A stretch of 64,000 nucleotides of DNA from a bacterium M00.F.Ca.ET.205.01.1.1 (GTDB taxonomy: Bacteria; Pseudomonadota; Alphaproteobacteria; Rhizobiales; Rhizobiaceae): NCBI GenBank assembly GCA_004791255.1, contig SRUQ01000003.1, forward strand, positions 582,623-646,622. The letters are read 5' to 3'. Under the pieces are notes generated by a model. That model had not been told where the DNA came from, ran no database searches, and saw nothing but the letters and a program-made list of their open reading frames with translations. The translations under genes were made by a program, and so were the position numbers. How positions within the stretch are numbered: the stretch's first letter is position 1; each line of letters begins with the position of its first letter. Positions 34,206 to 43,258 of the stretch are shown here, piece by piece.

Positions 34206-34763
34206 ATGCCTGAAAGCGAGCGCGCGAAAATGGCGGCGGGCGAATGGTACACGTGCCTCGATGACGAAGTCGAGACGCTGCGCGCCACCGCGCGAGATGC
34301 GGTGTTCGAGCACAATTCGCTGCCGCCAGGACAGCGCGGCAATCTCGGCCCGGCCTTGAAAGCACTGCTCGGTCGTGTGGGCGAGGGCGCCCGCATCGAG
34401 GCCCCGTTCCACTGCGCCTACGGCTTCAACATCGTCCTCGGCGACGGGGTCTTCCTCAATGCCGGCTGCACCATCCTCGACACGGCGAGCGTGCGCATCG
34501 GCAAGGGCACGCTGCTAGGCCCCAATGTGCAGATCTACTGCGCCGAGCATCACAGGGAGGCCGCCGGGCGGCAGGCCGGGCTGGAGATAGCGAGGGCGGT
34601 CGAGATCGGCGCCAATGCCTGGATCGGCGGCAGCGCCGTCATCCTGGGCGGCGTTAGCATCGGCGACGGCGCCATCGTCGGCGCCGGCGCGGTGGTGACG
34701 CGCGACGTGCCTGCGAACACCACCGTTGTCGGCAACCCGGCGCGGCCGGTCACACGGCGCTGA
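34206..34763 (+). CDS. Maltose/NodL-type O-acetyltransferase
   Basis: The 185-residue protein starts MPESERAKMAAGEWYTCLDD with GGAGA before the ATG. It has the N-terminal Mac domain, then the left-handed beta-helix of hexapeptide repeats (GKGTLLGPNVQIYCAEHH, IGANAWIGGSAVILGGVSIG, GAIVGAGAVVTRDVPANTTV, VGNPARP). His in YCAEHH is the catalytic base region. The family acetylates maltose, galactoside or the Nod-factor chitin oligomer (NodL). It lies outside a nod cluster, so a sugar substrate is likelier. The tail overlaps the convergent GlxA-type gene by 14 bases. Confidence 0.88.
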   Translation: MPESERAKMAAGEWYTCLDDEVETLRATARDAVFEHNSLPPGQRGNLGPALKALLGRVGEGARIEAPFHCAYGFNIVLGDGVFLNAGCTILDTASVRIGKGTLLGPNVQIYCAEHHREAAGRQAGLEIARAVEIGANAWIGGSAVILGGVSIGDGAIVGAGAVVTRDVPANTTVVGNPARPVTRR

Positions 34764-35736
34764 GCAAGCCCGCGGCCTGAGCGCTTCTGGAAAATTCACG
34801 CCGGTATTGCGCCGGCGATGTCTTGAGCCGTGCAGCGAAATGCTGGCGCAGCGACGTGGCGCTGCCGAAGCCGGCCTCGAAGGCCACCATGTCCATGGAC
34901 TTCTCCGTTGCCTCCAGCAACCGCTGCGCCAGTTCGATCCGCTGGTTGGCAAGCCATTCGCCGAAACTGATGCCAATCGTTTTCTGGAAGCGACGAGTGA
35001 AGGTGCGTCGTGTCAGGCCGGCCGCATCGGCGACGCGGTCCAGGCTGTGCGCCTCGCCAAGCGTCGCTCGAACCGCGTCGAGCGCCTGGGTGAAACGGTC
35101 GGTGTCGGCGCTCCTCGCCACTGGGTGCTCGATGAACTGTGCCTGCCCGCCCTGCCGGTGCGGGGAAAGGACGATCTGGCGGGCGAGCCGGAGTGCTGCT
35201 TCCGCGCCGTAGCGTGCGCGCACGATGTGGAGACAGCAGTCGAGGCCGGCGGCAACGCCGGCCGAGGTCACGACGTCGCCATTGTCGACATAGAGTACCG
35301 AGGCATCGACCGCGATGTCGGGATGAAGTCCTTGCAGCCGTTCCGAGTAAGCCCAGTGCGTTGCCGCACGGCGGCCTGAAAGCAGCCCGGCAGCGGCAAT
35401 GGCAAAGGTTCCCAGGCACAGGCCGACAATCAACGCGCCGCGCCGGTGCGCCTGGCGCAACGCCTCCACCAGCGGCGCCGGCGGCGGTTCGCCGAGATGA
35501 TGCCAGCTTGGAATGATGACGATATCGGCGCCATCGAACCCTTCGAGCCCATGCGGTGCGGCAACATTCAGTCCGGCTTCAGTGTGGATCGGGCCGACCT
35601 TGATCGCGCAGATGCGAAAGTCGAAGCGCGGCAGCCCAAGCGCCGTCCTGTCCTCGCCGAAAACCAGGCACGGCACGGAGAGATGGAACGGGCTGATGCC
35701 GTCGAAGGCAAGGACGGCAATGATCGGATTGGTCAT
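34750..35736 (-). CDS. GlxA-family transcriptional regulator (DJ-1/PfpI plus AraC HTH)
   Basis: The 328-residue regulator has an N-terminal DJ-1/PfpI-like domain (IIAVLAFDGISPFHLSVPCL; the GATase-like Cys in LIVGLCLGTFAIAAAGLLSG) and a C-terminal AraC HTH (RVADAAGLTRRTFTRRFQKT; MDMVAFEAGFGSATSLRQHF). This is the GlxA/FtrA layout that senses a small ligand through the amidase-like domain. It is divergent, across 128 bases, from a cysteine-hydrolase gene, which is its likely target. Confidence 0.9.
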   Translation of the reverse strand: MTNPIIAVLAFDGISPFHLSVPCLVFGEDRTALGLPRFDFRICAIKVGPIHTEAGLNVAAPHGLEGFDGADIVIIPSWHHLGEPPPAPLVEALRQAHRRGALIVGLCLGTFAIAAAGLLSGRRAATHWAYSERLQGLHPDIAVDASVLYVDNGDVVTSAGVAAGLDCCLHIVRARYGAEAALRLARQIVLSPHRQGGQAQFIEHPVARSADTDRFTQALDAVRATLGEAHSLDRVADAAGLTRRTFTRRFQKTIGISFGEWLANQRIELAQRLLEATEKSMDMVAFEAGFGSATSLRQHFAARLKTSPAQYRREFSRSAQAAGLLSAV

Positions 35737-35864
35737 GGAGTGCTTTCAGCAAGTGAATGCGGATTGTCCCAATTCTTTCGAATGATGTCAATCGGGCCAC
35801 TTTTGCGTGCCGGGCGGCCCGCCTATTTTCGGCCCATCGCATTCAAGCCTGAAAGGAAAGCACC

Positions 35865-36509
35865 ATGCCCGACCCAGTCAACACCGCACCGCGCCGCGCT
35901 CTCATCGTCGTCGACGTCCAGAACGATTATGACGGCGGCAATCTCGCCATCAAGCATCCGCCATTCCGCGACAGCGTCGTCAATGTGGCACGAGCCATGG
36001 ATGCGGCCGCCGCCGCCGGCGTCAAGGTTGTGGTCATCAAGCAGCTGGCCCCCGAGACTTCGCCAGTTTTCGCCAAAGGCAGCCATGGCGCCGAACTGCA
36101 TCCCGAGATAGCGAAGCGAAGCCGCGACCTCTATGTCGAAAAGAACCTGCCCTCTGCCTTTACCGGCACCGATCTGGAGGGCTGGCTGCGCGCCAACGCC
36201 ATCGATACGATTACGGTCGTCGGCTACATGACGCACAATTGCGATCTGTCGACCATCATCCACGCCGTGCATATGGGCTTTGCGGTTGAATTCCTGTCCG
36301 ACGCCACCGGCTCGCTGCCTTACGCCAATAGCGCTGGCTACGCCTCGGCCGAGGAGATCCACCGCGTGGTGACCATCATCCTGCAGTCGCGTTTTGCCGC
36401 CGTGCTGAAGACCGCGGAGTGGGTCGATTGCCTGAAGACCGGCGCCTTGCCGGAACGCGACACGATCTACGCGTCCAACCAGCGGGCGCTGGCGCGTAGC
36501 GCGGCGTAG
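35865..36509 (+). CDS. Isochorismatase-family cysteine hydrolase
   Basis: The 214-residue hydrolase has the three catalytic elements: Asp in LIVVDVQNDY, Lys in YVEKNLPSAF and Cys in VVGYMTHNCDLSTI, where the Cys lies after the His-Asn pair. Cys in place of the isochorismatase Gly marks the amidohydrolase-like branch (nicotinamidase, N-carbamoylsarcosine amidase type). The substrate is unknown; it is presumably induced by the divergent GlxA-family regulator. Terminator at 36529-36552. Confidence 0.88.
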   Translation: MPDPVNTAPRRALIVVDVQNDYDGGNLAIKHPPFRDSVVNVARAMDAAAAAGVKVVVIKQLAPETSPVFAKGSHGAELHPEIAKRSRDLYVEKNLPSAFTGTDLEGWLRANAIDTITVVGYMTHNCDLSTIIHAVHMGFAVEFLSDATGSLPYANSAGYASAEEIHRVVTIILQSRFAAVLKTAEWVDCLKTGALPERDTIYASNQRALARSAA

Positions 36510-36528
36510 CAATATCTCCAAACAAAAG

Positions 36529-36552
36529 GGGCGCCGCATCGCTGCGGCGCCC
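36529..36552. terminator. Bidirectional rho-independent terminator
   Basis: GGGCGCCGCA (36529-36538) pairs with TGCGGCGCCC (36543-36552), a perfect ten-base stem with four-base loop. A-rich sequence (AACAAAAG) flanks it on the left and CTTTCT on the right, so it serves both convergent genes, the cysteine hydrolase and fhs. Confidence 0.9.
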
Positions 36553-36575
36553 TTTCTCGTCGGGATGGTGAGATC

Positions 36576-38255
36576 CTAGAACAGGCCTTCGATCTGGCCG
36601 GTCTCGTTGAGGAAGATCTTTTCCGAGGACGGCGCCTTGGGCAGGCCGGGCATGGTCATGACCTCGCCGCAGATGATGACGACGAAGCCGGCGCCGGCCG
36701 ACAGCCTGACCTCGCGCACCGGCACGGTGTGGCCGGTCGGCGCGCCGCGCAGGTTCGGGTCGGTCGAGAAGGAGTACTGGGTCTTGGCCATGCACACCGG
36801 CAGATGGCCATAGCCGGCCTGCTCCCAGGCGTGCAGCTGGTCGCGGATCGACTTGTCGGCGATCGCCTCGTCGCCGCGATAGATACGCTTGACGATGGTG
36901 TTGACCTTGTCGAACAGCGGCATGTCGTCGGGGTAGAGCGGCGAGAACTGCGAAGCGCCGGATTCGGCGATCTCGACCACCTTGTGCGCCAGGTCCTCGA
37001 TGCCGGCCGAGCCCTTGGCCCAGTGCTTGCACAGGACCGCCTCGGCGCCGAGCGAGGCGACGAAGTCCTTCATTGCCTGGATTTCGGTGTCGGTGTCGGT
37101 AGTGAAGTGGTTGATCGCAACCACCGCCGGTACGCCGAACTGCTTCACGTTCTCGATGTGGCGGCCGAGGTTGAGGCAGCCCTTCTTGACCGCCTCGATG
37201 TTCTCCTTGCCGAGGTCTTCCTTTTTGACGCCGCCATTCATCTTCATGGCGCGCACGGTGGCGACGATGACGGCCGCGGCCGGCTTCAGGCCCGCCTTGC
37301 GGCACTTGATGTCGAAGAACTTTTCGGCACCAAGGTCGGCGCCGAAGCCGGCTTCGGTGACGACGTAGTCGGCGAGCTTGAGCGCCGTCGTGGTGGCGAC
37401 GACCGAGTTGCAGCCATGCGCGATGTTGGCGAACGGGCCGCCATGGACGAAGGCCGGGTTGTTCTCCAGCGTCTGCACGAGATTGGGCTGCATGGCGTCC
37501 TTGAGCAGAACCGCCATGGCGCCGTCGGCCTTGAGGTCGCGGGCATAGACCGGCGACTTGTCGCGGCGATAGGCGACGATGATGTCGCCGAGGCGCTTTT
37601 CCAGGTCCTTGAGGTCGGTGGACAGGCACAGGATGGCCATGACTTCCGAGGCGACGGTGATGTCGAAGCCGCCCTCGCGCGGATAGCCGTTGGCGACGCC
37701 GCCGAGCGAGCAGATGATCTCGCGCAGTGCGCGGTCGTTCATGTCCATGACGCGGCGCCATGCGACACGGCGGGTGTCGATGCCGAGCTCATTGCCCCAG
37801 TAGATGTGGTTGTCGATCAGCGCCGACAGGAGGTTGTGCGCGGTCGTGATGGCGTGGAAGTCGCCGGTGAAGTGGAGGTTCATGTCCTCCATTGGTACGA
37901 CCTGCGCGTAGCCGCCGCCGGCGGCACCGCCCTTGACGCCGAAATTCGGGCCGAGCGAGGCTTCGCGGATGCACACGATCGCCTTCTTGCCGATGCGGTT
38001 CAGGCCGTCGCCGAGGCCGACGGTCGTGGTCGTCTTGCCTTCGCCTGCCGGTGTCGGGTTGATGGCGGTGACCAGGATCAGCTTGCCGTCCTTGTTGCCC
38101 TTCACCGACTTGATGAACTCGGCGGAGATTTTCGCCTTGTCGTGGCCGTAGGGCAAAAGGTGCTCGGTCGGGATGCCGATCTTGGCGCCGATCTCCTGGA
38201 TTTGTTTTTTCTGGGCGGCGCGGGCGATCTCGATGTCGGACTTCACTTCGGCCAT
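36576..38255 (-). CDS. fhs: Formate-tetrahydrofolate ligase
   Basis: Fhs makes 10-formyl-THF from formate, THF and ATP, feeding purine synthesis and one-carbon metabolism. The 559-residue protein carries the ATP loop [18 protein letters not shown] near residue 70, [20 protein letters not shown], the HAI-type [20 protein letters not shown] segment, [10 protein letters not shown] and the C-terminal [15 protein letters not shown]. The start ATG at 38255 is preceded by GAGGAAAG. A candidate promoter lies at 38335-38363. It is presumably used for formate released in plant or C1-compound breakdown; no other C1 gene is adjacent. Confidence 0.97.
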   Translation of the reverse strand: MAEVKSDIEIARAAQKKQIQEIGAKIGIPTEHLLPYGHDKAKISAEFIKSVKGNKDGKLILVTAINPTPAGEGKTTTTVGLGDGLNRIGKKAIVCIREASLGPNFGVKGGAAGGGYAQVVPMEDMNLHFTGDFHAITTAHNLLSALIDNHIYWGNELGIDTRRVAWRRVMDMNDRALREIICSLGGVANGYPREGGFDITVASEVMAILCLSTDLKDLEKRLGDIIVAYRRDKSPVYARDLKADGAMAVLLKDAMQPNLVQTLENNPAFVHGGPFANIAHGCNSVVATTTALKLADYVVTEAGFGADLGAEKFFDIKCRKAGLKPAAAVIVATVRAMKMNGGVKKEDLGKENIEAVKKGCLNLGRHIENVKQFGVPAVVAINHFTTDTDTEIQAMKDFVASLGAEAVLCKHWAKGSAGIEDLAHKVVEIAESGASQFSPLYPDDMPLFDKVNTIVKRIYRGDEAIADKSIRDQLHAWEQAGYGHLPVCMAKTQYSFSTDPNLRGAPTGHTVPVREVRLSAGAGFVVIICGEVMTMPGLPKAPSSEKIFLNETGQIEGLF

Positions 38256-38566
38256 GACGGCTTTCCTCTGGATTTGGACGGTGGAGGGGACGGGTTTGAT
38301 CTCTATGGCAGGAAGGCTTGAACCGGGCGCGGGCATCTAACCCTGTCGCTGCCGTGGCGTCAAACTTTCATGCAACTATTTTTCCTACGAAGAAAATTCC
38401 TCTGCGGCGGGCCGAACTCGCTCCGGTTCTTTCCGGCTCCGCTTGCCGCGCCGTATAGAAGCCAGAGCAGGGCCGCTTCCGCCGTCTCAAAACAGCCGCG
38501 CAATGCACGGAATGCGACAGAGGCGACGGCGCAAATTCGCCATCGCCCGGGCGGCGGGCAGGGGCC
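38256..38566 (-). promoter_or_regulatory. fhs upstream region with candidate promoter
   Basis: This 311-base gap holds no gene I can support. On the minus strand TTGACG (38363-38358) and TTAGAT (38340-38335), 17 bases apart, sit about 80 bases before fhs. The rest toward the DUF2333 stop is GC-rich with a short AT-rich patch near 38370-38395. I see no riboswitch aptamer. Confidence 0.4.
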
Positions 38567-39691
38567 CTACTGCGTCAGCACGTTGCTGATTTCGACCATG
38601 TTGGAGCGCACGCGCAGCACATAGAAGCCCATCGTCGTCAGGTGCGTCGGCAGCAGCCAGCCGTCCTCGCGGCCGTTGGCGATGATAAAGGGCTGGATCC
38701 TCAGCGCCGAGACGAACTGGGCGTCCATCGTGTCCCACAGGCTCTGCAGGTGCTTTTCCTTGATGACGTCCTCGAAGTCGGCCTGGGCGCCCTTCATCAG
38801 CCCGTAATAGGCATAGAGCTGGCCATAGGCGAACCAGTAGCGGTCGTCGGCACGGAAGTCGAACCAGCCGTCATTATGGTTCTCGGCCCGCTCCTTGAGG
38901 ATCGCGGACGTCGAACCGATGTCCGACGAGATGCGGTCGATATATTGTTTCAGATTGTCGGCACGGGCATCGAAGGTGGCCTGACAGGTGGCGAGCCGGG
39001 CGTTGAAGGAGCGCAGCTTGCGCACGGCGTCGCGATAGTAGCTCGGTGTCGGCGTCTTCGGGCCGAACGGGCTTACGCCGAAATACCACGTGTATTCGTC
39101 GAACTGCAGATTGCCGCGCGCGTCCTGCAGATCGGCATCGATCTGCGATGTGGTGCGTACGCGGCCGAGGTTGTCGGCAAGCTCGGTCGCGGTGCGCCGC
39201 ACCGCCTGGTTGATGCCGCGCTGGAACGAGGCCTTGTTGTCCATCCATGGCGTGTGGTCCCAGTCGATGCCGAACAGGCCGACCTTGTAAAGGATCATCG
39301 ACGAGATCCAGGCATTCTGGTTGACGTTGAAGTCGGTCAGGTCGGCCGCCACCTGGGCGATCGCCGAGTTGCCGCAGGTCTTGGCCGTGTCGGTGCCGGC
39401 GCCGGCGGCTACCTGTTCGCCGGCGGAGACATTGCGCTTCTCGAAAGTGTAGGTGTCGGGATAGTTCGGATTGAACTTGGTCCACCATTGGGTGGCGTAG
39501 AAGAAATTGGCGTAGAGGCCGATCAGCACCAGAAGGGCGAGGCCGACCGCCGCCTTCAGGATCCAGCCTCGCTGCCCATACCAGCGCCCGGCCCATAGGA
39601 ATGGCCACAGGATGACCCCGATCACCAGGCCGATGCCGCGGCCGATCCATTGGAAAATCCGGGTGAAGAAATTGACGATCGGATCGAGCAT
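38567..39691 (-). CDS. DUF2333 inner-membrane protein
   Basis: The 374-residue protein begins MLDPIVNFFTRIFQWIGRGI with an N-terminal membrane region (two hydrophobic stretches at about 12-35 and 45-65) followed by a large periplasmic-like domain (NAWISSMILYKVGLFGIDWD, TWYFGVSPFGPKTPTPSYY, YWFAYGQLYAYYGLMKGAQA). This is the DUF2333 family of unknown role. It is the last of five same-strand genes whose other members are a coiled-coil protein, an AAA+ ATPase and two unknowns. Confidence 0.85.
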   Translation of the reverse strand: MLDPIVNFFTRIFQWIGRGIGLVIGVILWPFLWAGRWYGQRGWILKAAVGLALLVLIGLYANFFYATQWWTKFNPNYPDTYTFEKRNVSAGEQVAAGAGTDTAKTCGNSAIAQVAADLTDFNVNQNAWISSMILYKVGLFGIDWDHTPWMDNKASFQRGINQAVRRTATELADNLGRVRTTSQIDADLQDARGNLQFDEYTWYFGVSPFGPKTPTPSYYRDAVRKLRSFNARLATCQATFDARADNLKQYIDRISSDIGSTSAILKERAENHNDGWFDFRADDRYWFAYGQLYAYYGLMKGAQADFEDVIKEKHLQSLWDTMDAQFVSALRIQPFIIANGREDGWLLPTHLTTMGFYVLRVRSNMVEISNVLTQ

Positions 39692-39796
39692 GGCTGTGTC
39701 ACCCCCTCAGCATGACGCCAAAAAGTTGCAAGCTTCTTGGATAAACATCATGCGCCAAAAACAATAAGTTAGAACCAAATGACGGGCCATTTCGTT

Positions 39797-41101
39797 CTAG
39801 TCGGTCAGGCCGTAGAGGCGCGTGCGAAACGCCACCTTGTCCTTCAAATATGTGGTTTTCAGAACGTCCACAACATGCGATCGCCAGGCGTCGCTGAAGC
39901 CGTCATAGTCCCTGTAGAAGCCCTGCTTGTTGAAGATGTAGCGCGAGACGAAGTCCGACGGCACGAAATCCGAGATCAGCCGGTTGGTCAGCCAGGCGTC
40001 GGGATGGTCCGGCTTGGCACGGACCACCAGGAAACGCTGCTGCGGGAAGACGTCCTCGATCTTGAGGTGGCCGAGCTGGGCGATCTCGCGCTTGGCGGCG
40101 TTGAGGAAGGGGAAATTACCGTCCTTGGCAATCAGGTCGGCATGGCTCTGGATCCAGGTCTGCAGCCAGACCTTGTCGACATCGGTCAGGTTGCGGTTCG
40201 GCTCGGCGTCGCGGATCAGCGCCCGTACCACCATTTCGGCGCGGTGCTCGAGGTAGCCCGAGGCCTCGACCCAGGAGGCACGCGGCAGTTCGATGCGGCC
40301 AGTGCCGGCGAGGAACTTGAATACCTTGTCGGCGTCGTTGATCGAGAGGTAGCTGACCTGCCATGGCCGCGAGCGGCGGAAACCGGGCGTGGCCGGATCG
40401 CTGATGACGGTCGTCATGTCGGGATCGACAAAGACATAGAGCCCGCCGAAATGGCTGGTCCAGTAGGCATTGTGGCGGAAGATCACCTGGTCGGGCACCA
40501 GTGCGTTCTCGCGGATATCGCCGCAGATCTTGGCGAATTCCACCATGCGGGTCAGCATGGCATTGTCGCGCCAGGCGTCCGGCTCCTGCTTCAGCCGGTC
40601 GACAAGCTTGCCGAGCTCGGCGGCCTTGCCCAGCACATCCTCCGCCGACAGCACCTTGAATTCGACCTGGTTGATCGACAGCAGATCCTCGATGTCGTTG
40701 ACCTTGGGAACGGAATCCTCGATCTCGCCGTAGATGACGTCCTTGATGGTCAGCGCGTCTATGGCGCGCTGGTTCTTCGACATGAACTCGAACATCAGTT
40801 GCGAGGTGTTGGAGAAAGCGGTGTGCACCACCGGCAGGTCGATCTGCGACGGCGTCAGGATGATGAAGCGGCGGTTGACCTCGTTGGGATCGAGATAGTC
40901 GGGGTCGCCGCACTCGTCGGCGATCTCGGGCGAGAAGCCGGTGCGGTCGATCTGAAAACTCTTCAGCTTTGTCGGCTGGAGGCCAAAGGCGGCCAGCGCC
41001 TTGTTGTAACGCTGGATGAGATGCGGTTCGTCGACGGGGAGCAGCCGGCCGTAGATCAGCTCATTGTCGCGCAGGAGGTCGGGCTTTTTGGCGGCTTTCA
41101 T
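39797..41101 (-). CDS. Uncharacterised 434-aa protein, DUF6638-like
   Basis: The 434-residue soluble protein begins MKAAKKPDLLRDNELIYGRL. It has no membrane helix and no motif I can tie to catalysis. It is rich in aromatic and acidic residues (FGGLYVFVDPDMTTVISDPA; DVFPQQRFLVVRAKPDHPDA). I believe relatives are listed as DUF6638, but this is recalled and not checked. The ATG at 41101 is chosen because the upstream in-frame extension runs through the repeats of 41107-41317 and cannot be coding. It lies 222 bases from the AAA+ gene and 105 from the DUF2333 gene. Confidence 0.7.
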   Translation of the reverse strand: MKAAKKPDLLRDNELIYGRLLPVDEPHLIQRYNKALAAFGLQPTKLKSFQIDRTGFSPEIADECGDPDYLDPNEVNRRFIILTPSQIDLPVVHTAFSNTSQLMFEFMSKNQRAIDALTIKDVIYGEIEDSVPKVNDIEDLLSINQVEFKVLSAEDVLGKAAELGKLVDRLKQEPDAWRDNAMLTRMVEFAKICGDIRENALVPDQVIFRHNAYWTSHFGGLYVFVDPDMTTVISDPATPGFRRSRPWQVSYLSINDADKVFKFLAGTGRIELPRASWVEASGYLEHRAEMVVRALIRDAEPNRNLTDVDKVWLQTWIQSHADLIAKDGNFPFLNAAKREIAQLGHLKIEDVFPQQRFLVVRAKPDHPDAWLTNRLISDFVPSDFVSRYIFNKQGFYRDYDGFSDAWRSHVVDVLKTTYLKDKVAFRTRLYGLTD

Positions 41102-41106
41102 ACTCC

Positions 41107-41317
41107 CTTCTCCCCGTTCACGAGGAGAAGGTGCCCGAAGGGCGGATGAGGGGCGCGAGCCTTCCTTCTCCCCTTGTGGGAGAAGGTGTCGCCGAAGGCG
41201 ACAGATGAGGGGGGTTCCAGGGAACGCCAGCGTCTCACTCCGCTGGAACACCCCTCATCCGTCTCGGCGCTATCGCGCCGATCCACCTTCTCCCACAAGG
41301 GGAGAAGGGAAGGTCGG
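41107..41317. repeat. Cluster of three CTTCTCCCC-type palindromic units
   Basis: Three units of the form CTTCTCCCC, spacer, GAGAAGGTG, then ATGAGGGG fill the gap between the AAA+ and 434-aa genes. The first unit is at 41107-41153. The second and third are inverted relative to each other and form one large palindrome (CTTCTCCCCTTGTGGGAGAA and its complement at each end). A near-identical unit recurs inverted at 55575-55623. Confidence 0.85.
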
Positions 41318-41323
41318 CGATGC

Positions 41324-43234
41324 TCACGCATTCCAATTGCCCTTCTTCTTCATCTCCTCCATCTCGCGTGCGGCCCTCTCACGCAGCCTTGCATCGCGCA
41401 GCAGCTTTTCAACGGCGGCATCGTCCGACTTGTCGGAATAGCGGAATTCGGAATCGGCGTAGCGGTTGATCTCCTGCATGACCATATCAAGCGAGAATGG
41501 CCCGCGCAGTTCCTCGATCATCGCCTTCTTGTCGTCGTAGCCCTTGTGCATGAAGGCTTCGGGCTTTTCGAACCAGTCGTCGGGAAGCTCGATGTCCATG
41601 GCGCGCATCTTGATGGCGTCGGTGACGTTCTTGATGGCGCGGCCGGTGAAGCGCGGCTCGGCATCCTTGATCAGGTGCAGGTAGGTGCCGATGTCGGCCA
41701 TGGTCTTCGGCGCGCCGTTTTCCTTCATGTAGCGCTCGTAGACCTTCATTAGCCCGTCTTCTTGCGGCTTCTCGTGCTCCTCATAGGCCTCGGTCACGGC
41801 GCGCTGGATTTCCTGCGCGGCGTAGAGCTTGTGGTCACCAAGCGGAATCTCATGGTTCTTGCCGGCGAGCAGCACGAAGATGTCGATGTAGTCGTCGCGG
41901 GTCTGCGGGCCGTCGACCAGCCAGCGGGCGCCGGCGCGCTGGCGCAGCGCATCGTCGACATTCTCGGGATAGTTGGAGAACATGCCGAACGAGCAATTGC
42001 CGCGCACCACGGTGGCGGCGCCGGCGAAAGCGTCCATCAAGACACCGGTGATTTCCTGCTGGCCGGCCGAGGCGCGGTCGTCGGAGCGGCGCGCCGCCAC
42101 CTGGTCGATGTCGTCGATGGTGCCGAAGCCAATGACGCGCGGGTTCAAGACATTGTTGATGAACTGGCGGCAGTTCTGGCCCGACTTGCCCTGGTAGGAC
42201 GAAATCTGGTCGACGCCGAAATTCTCGTAGGCGAAGGGATAGCCGGCAACCTGGCAGTAGCCGTTGACGAGGCCGGCGATCATCTGGATCAGCGTCGTCT
42301 TGCCGGTGCCGGGCGCGCCGTCGCCGATGAAGGTGAACAGGAAGCCGCCAAGCTCGACGAAGGGATTCAGTTCGCGCTCGAAATCGTAAGCCATCAGCAT
42401 CTTGGCCAGCCTGACCGACTGGAACTTGGCGATGTGGTTGCCGACCACCTCTTCCGGCTTCTTGAAGGTCATCACCAGAGGCTTGGAACGTTTGCCGGGC
42501 GCGACGTCGAAGCCGTCGAGGGTGAAATTGTCGGTGTCGATGCGGATATGGGCGTTCTCGAACGGGCCGATGCCGTCGAAGCGGCCTTTTCGCGCCAAGA
42601 GGCCATCGATGGCGACGCGGCCGAAGGCACGTGTCCTGGTCGCCAGGTCGGCATCATCCGAAGCGCCTGATATCGCCTTGTCGAGGCCGGCCAGGATCGA
42701 CTTCACCGCATCCTGCGGCGTGTCGAACAGGAAGTCCGGCTCAGGGATGTCGTTGGGCGCCTCGCCGTCGCTGTCAATGAGCTGGAACAGGTAGGACGAC
42801 AGGCTGAAAGCCGAGATATAGGCAGATGCCGACAGAAGTTTCTTGAAGGTGGCGGCGTCATCGCCCTCCAGCGGCGCGCGGGCGTTCCTGGCCTGCAGGC
42901 TTTCGAGATCGGAGCCTTCGGCAAACACGTCCGATATGGCAAGCGCGATGGCTGTGCCGCGCCGGGCGCGAAACAAAAGCGTGTGCTGCGCGATGGTCAG
43001 CAACTGGTCGTCGGGATGGATGGCGCCGACGGTCTTCGACAGCTCGACCTCGCGCGTGCGACGCACCGAGCCGACCGAGACTGTAGAGACAAAGCGGCGA
43101 TTGGTGCCGGCAAGTGCTGTACCGGACTCCCGCGACGGGTCCTCCAGCACGACGATGCGGGTGATGAAGCTCTGCGCCGTGGCGCGGTGCTTTTCGATTG
43201 CCGTTTCCGGGATGGTGGTCAGGCCGGTGTCCAT
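41324..43234 (-). CDS. AAA+ ATPase with unknown N-terminal domain
   Basis: The 636-residue protein has an N-terminal domain of about 280 residues without recognisable family, then an AAA+ module: Walker A GDGAPGTGKTT (about 304-314), a Walker B of the form VIGFGTIDDIDQ (Asp-Asp where Asp-Glu is usual), sensor-1 Asn in FGMFSNYPEN and an arginine-finger candidate in DDALRQRAGARW. The C-terminus is helical and charged (RDARLRERAAREMEEMKKKG). The family is probably a remodelling ATPase of the FtsH/Vps4-type clade. It lies 24 bases after an unknown 381-aa gene, with a coiled-coil protein upstream, which suggests an assembly the ATPase remodels. Confidence 0.85.
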   Translation of the reverse strand: MDTGLTTIPETAIEKHRATAQSFITRIVVLEDPSRESGTALAGTNRRFVSTVSVGSVRRTREVELSKTVGAIHPDDQLLTIAQHTLLFRARRGTAIALAISDVFAEGSDLESLQARNARAPLEGDDAATFKKLLSASAYISAFSLSSYLFQLIDSDGEAPNDIPEPDFLFDTPQDAVKSILAGLDKAISGASDDADLATRTRAFGRVAIDGLLARKGRFDGIGPFENAHIRIDTDNFTLDGFDVAPGKRSKPLVMTFKKPEEVVGNHIAKFQSVRLAKMLMAYDFERELNPFVELGGFLFTFIGDGAPGTGKTTLIQMIAGLVNGYCQVAGYPFAYENFGVDQISSYQGKSGQNCRQFINNVLNPRVIGFGTIDDIDQVAARRSDDRASAGQQEITGVLMDAFAGAATVVRGNCSFGMFSNYPENVDDALRQRAGARWLVDGPQTRDDYIDIFVLLAGKNHEIPLGDHKLYAAQEIQRAVTEAYEEHEKPQEDGLMKVYERYMKENGAPKTMADIGTYLHLIKDAEPRFTGRAIKNVTDAIKMRAMDIELPDDWFEKPEAFMHKGYDDKKAMIEELRGPFSLDMVMQEINRYADSEFRYSDKSDDAAVEKLLRDARLRERAAREMEEMKKKGNWNA

Positions 43235-43258
43235 GAAGGATGCTCCGTGGTGTGACGG

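Noticed and set aside
34206..34763. Nodulation gene nodL
   Set aside because: The hexapeptide acetyltransferase fold matches, but there is no other nod gene or nod box nearby, so a general sugar acetyltransferase is likelier.
36729..38321. 530-codon plus-strand ORF opposite fhs
   Set aside because: It mirrors fhs in another frame and shows only low-complexity Asp/Val/Gly-rich sequence.
41107..41317. CRISPR array
   Set aside because: The repeats are palindromic, of mixed orientation and without regular spacers; no cas gene is present.
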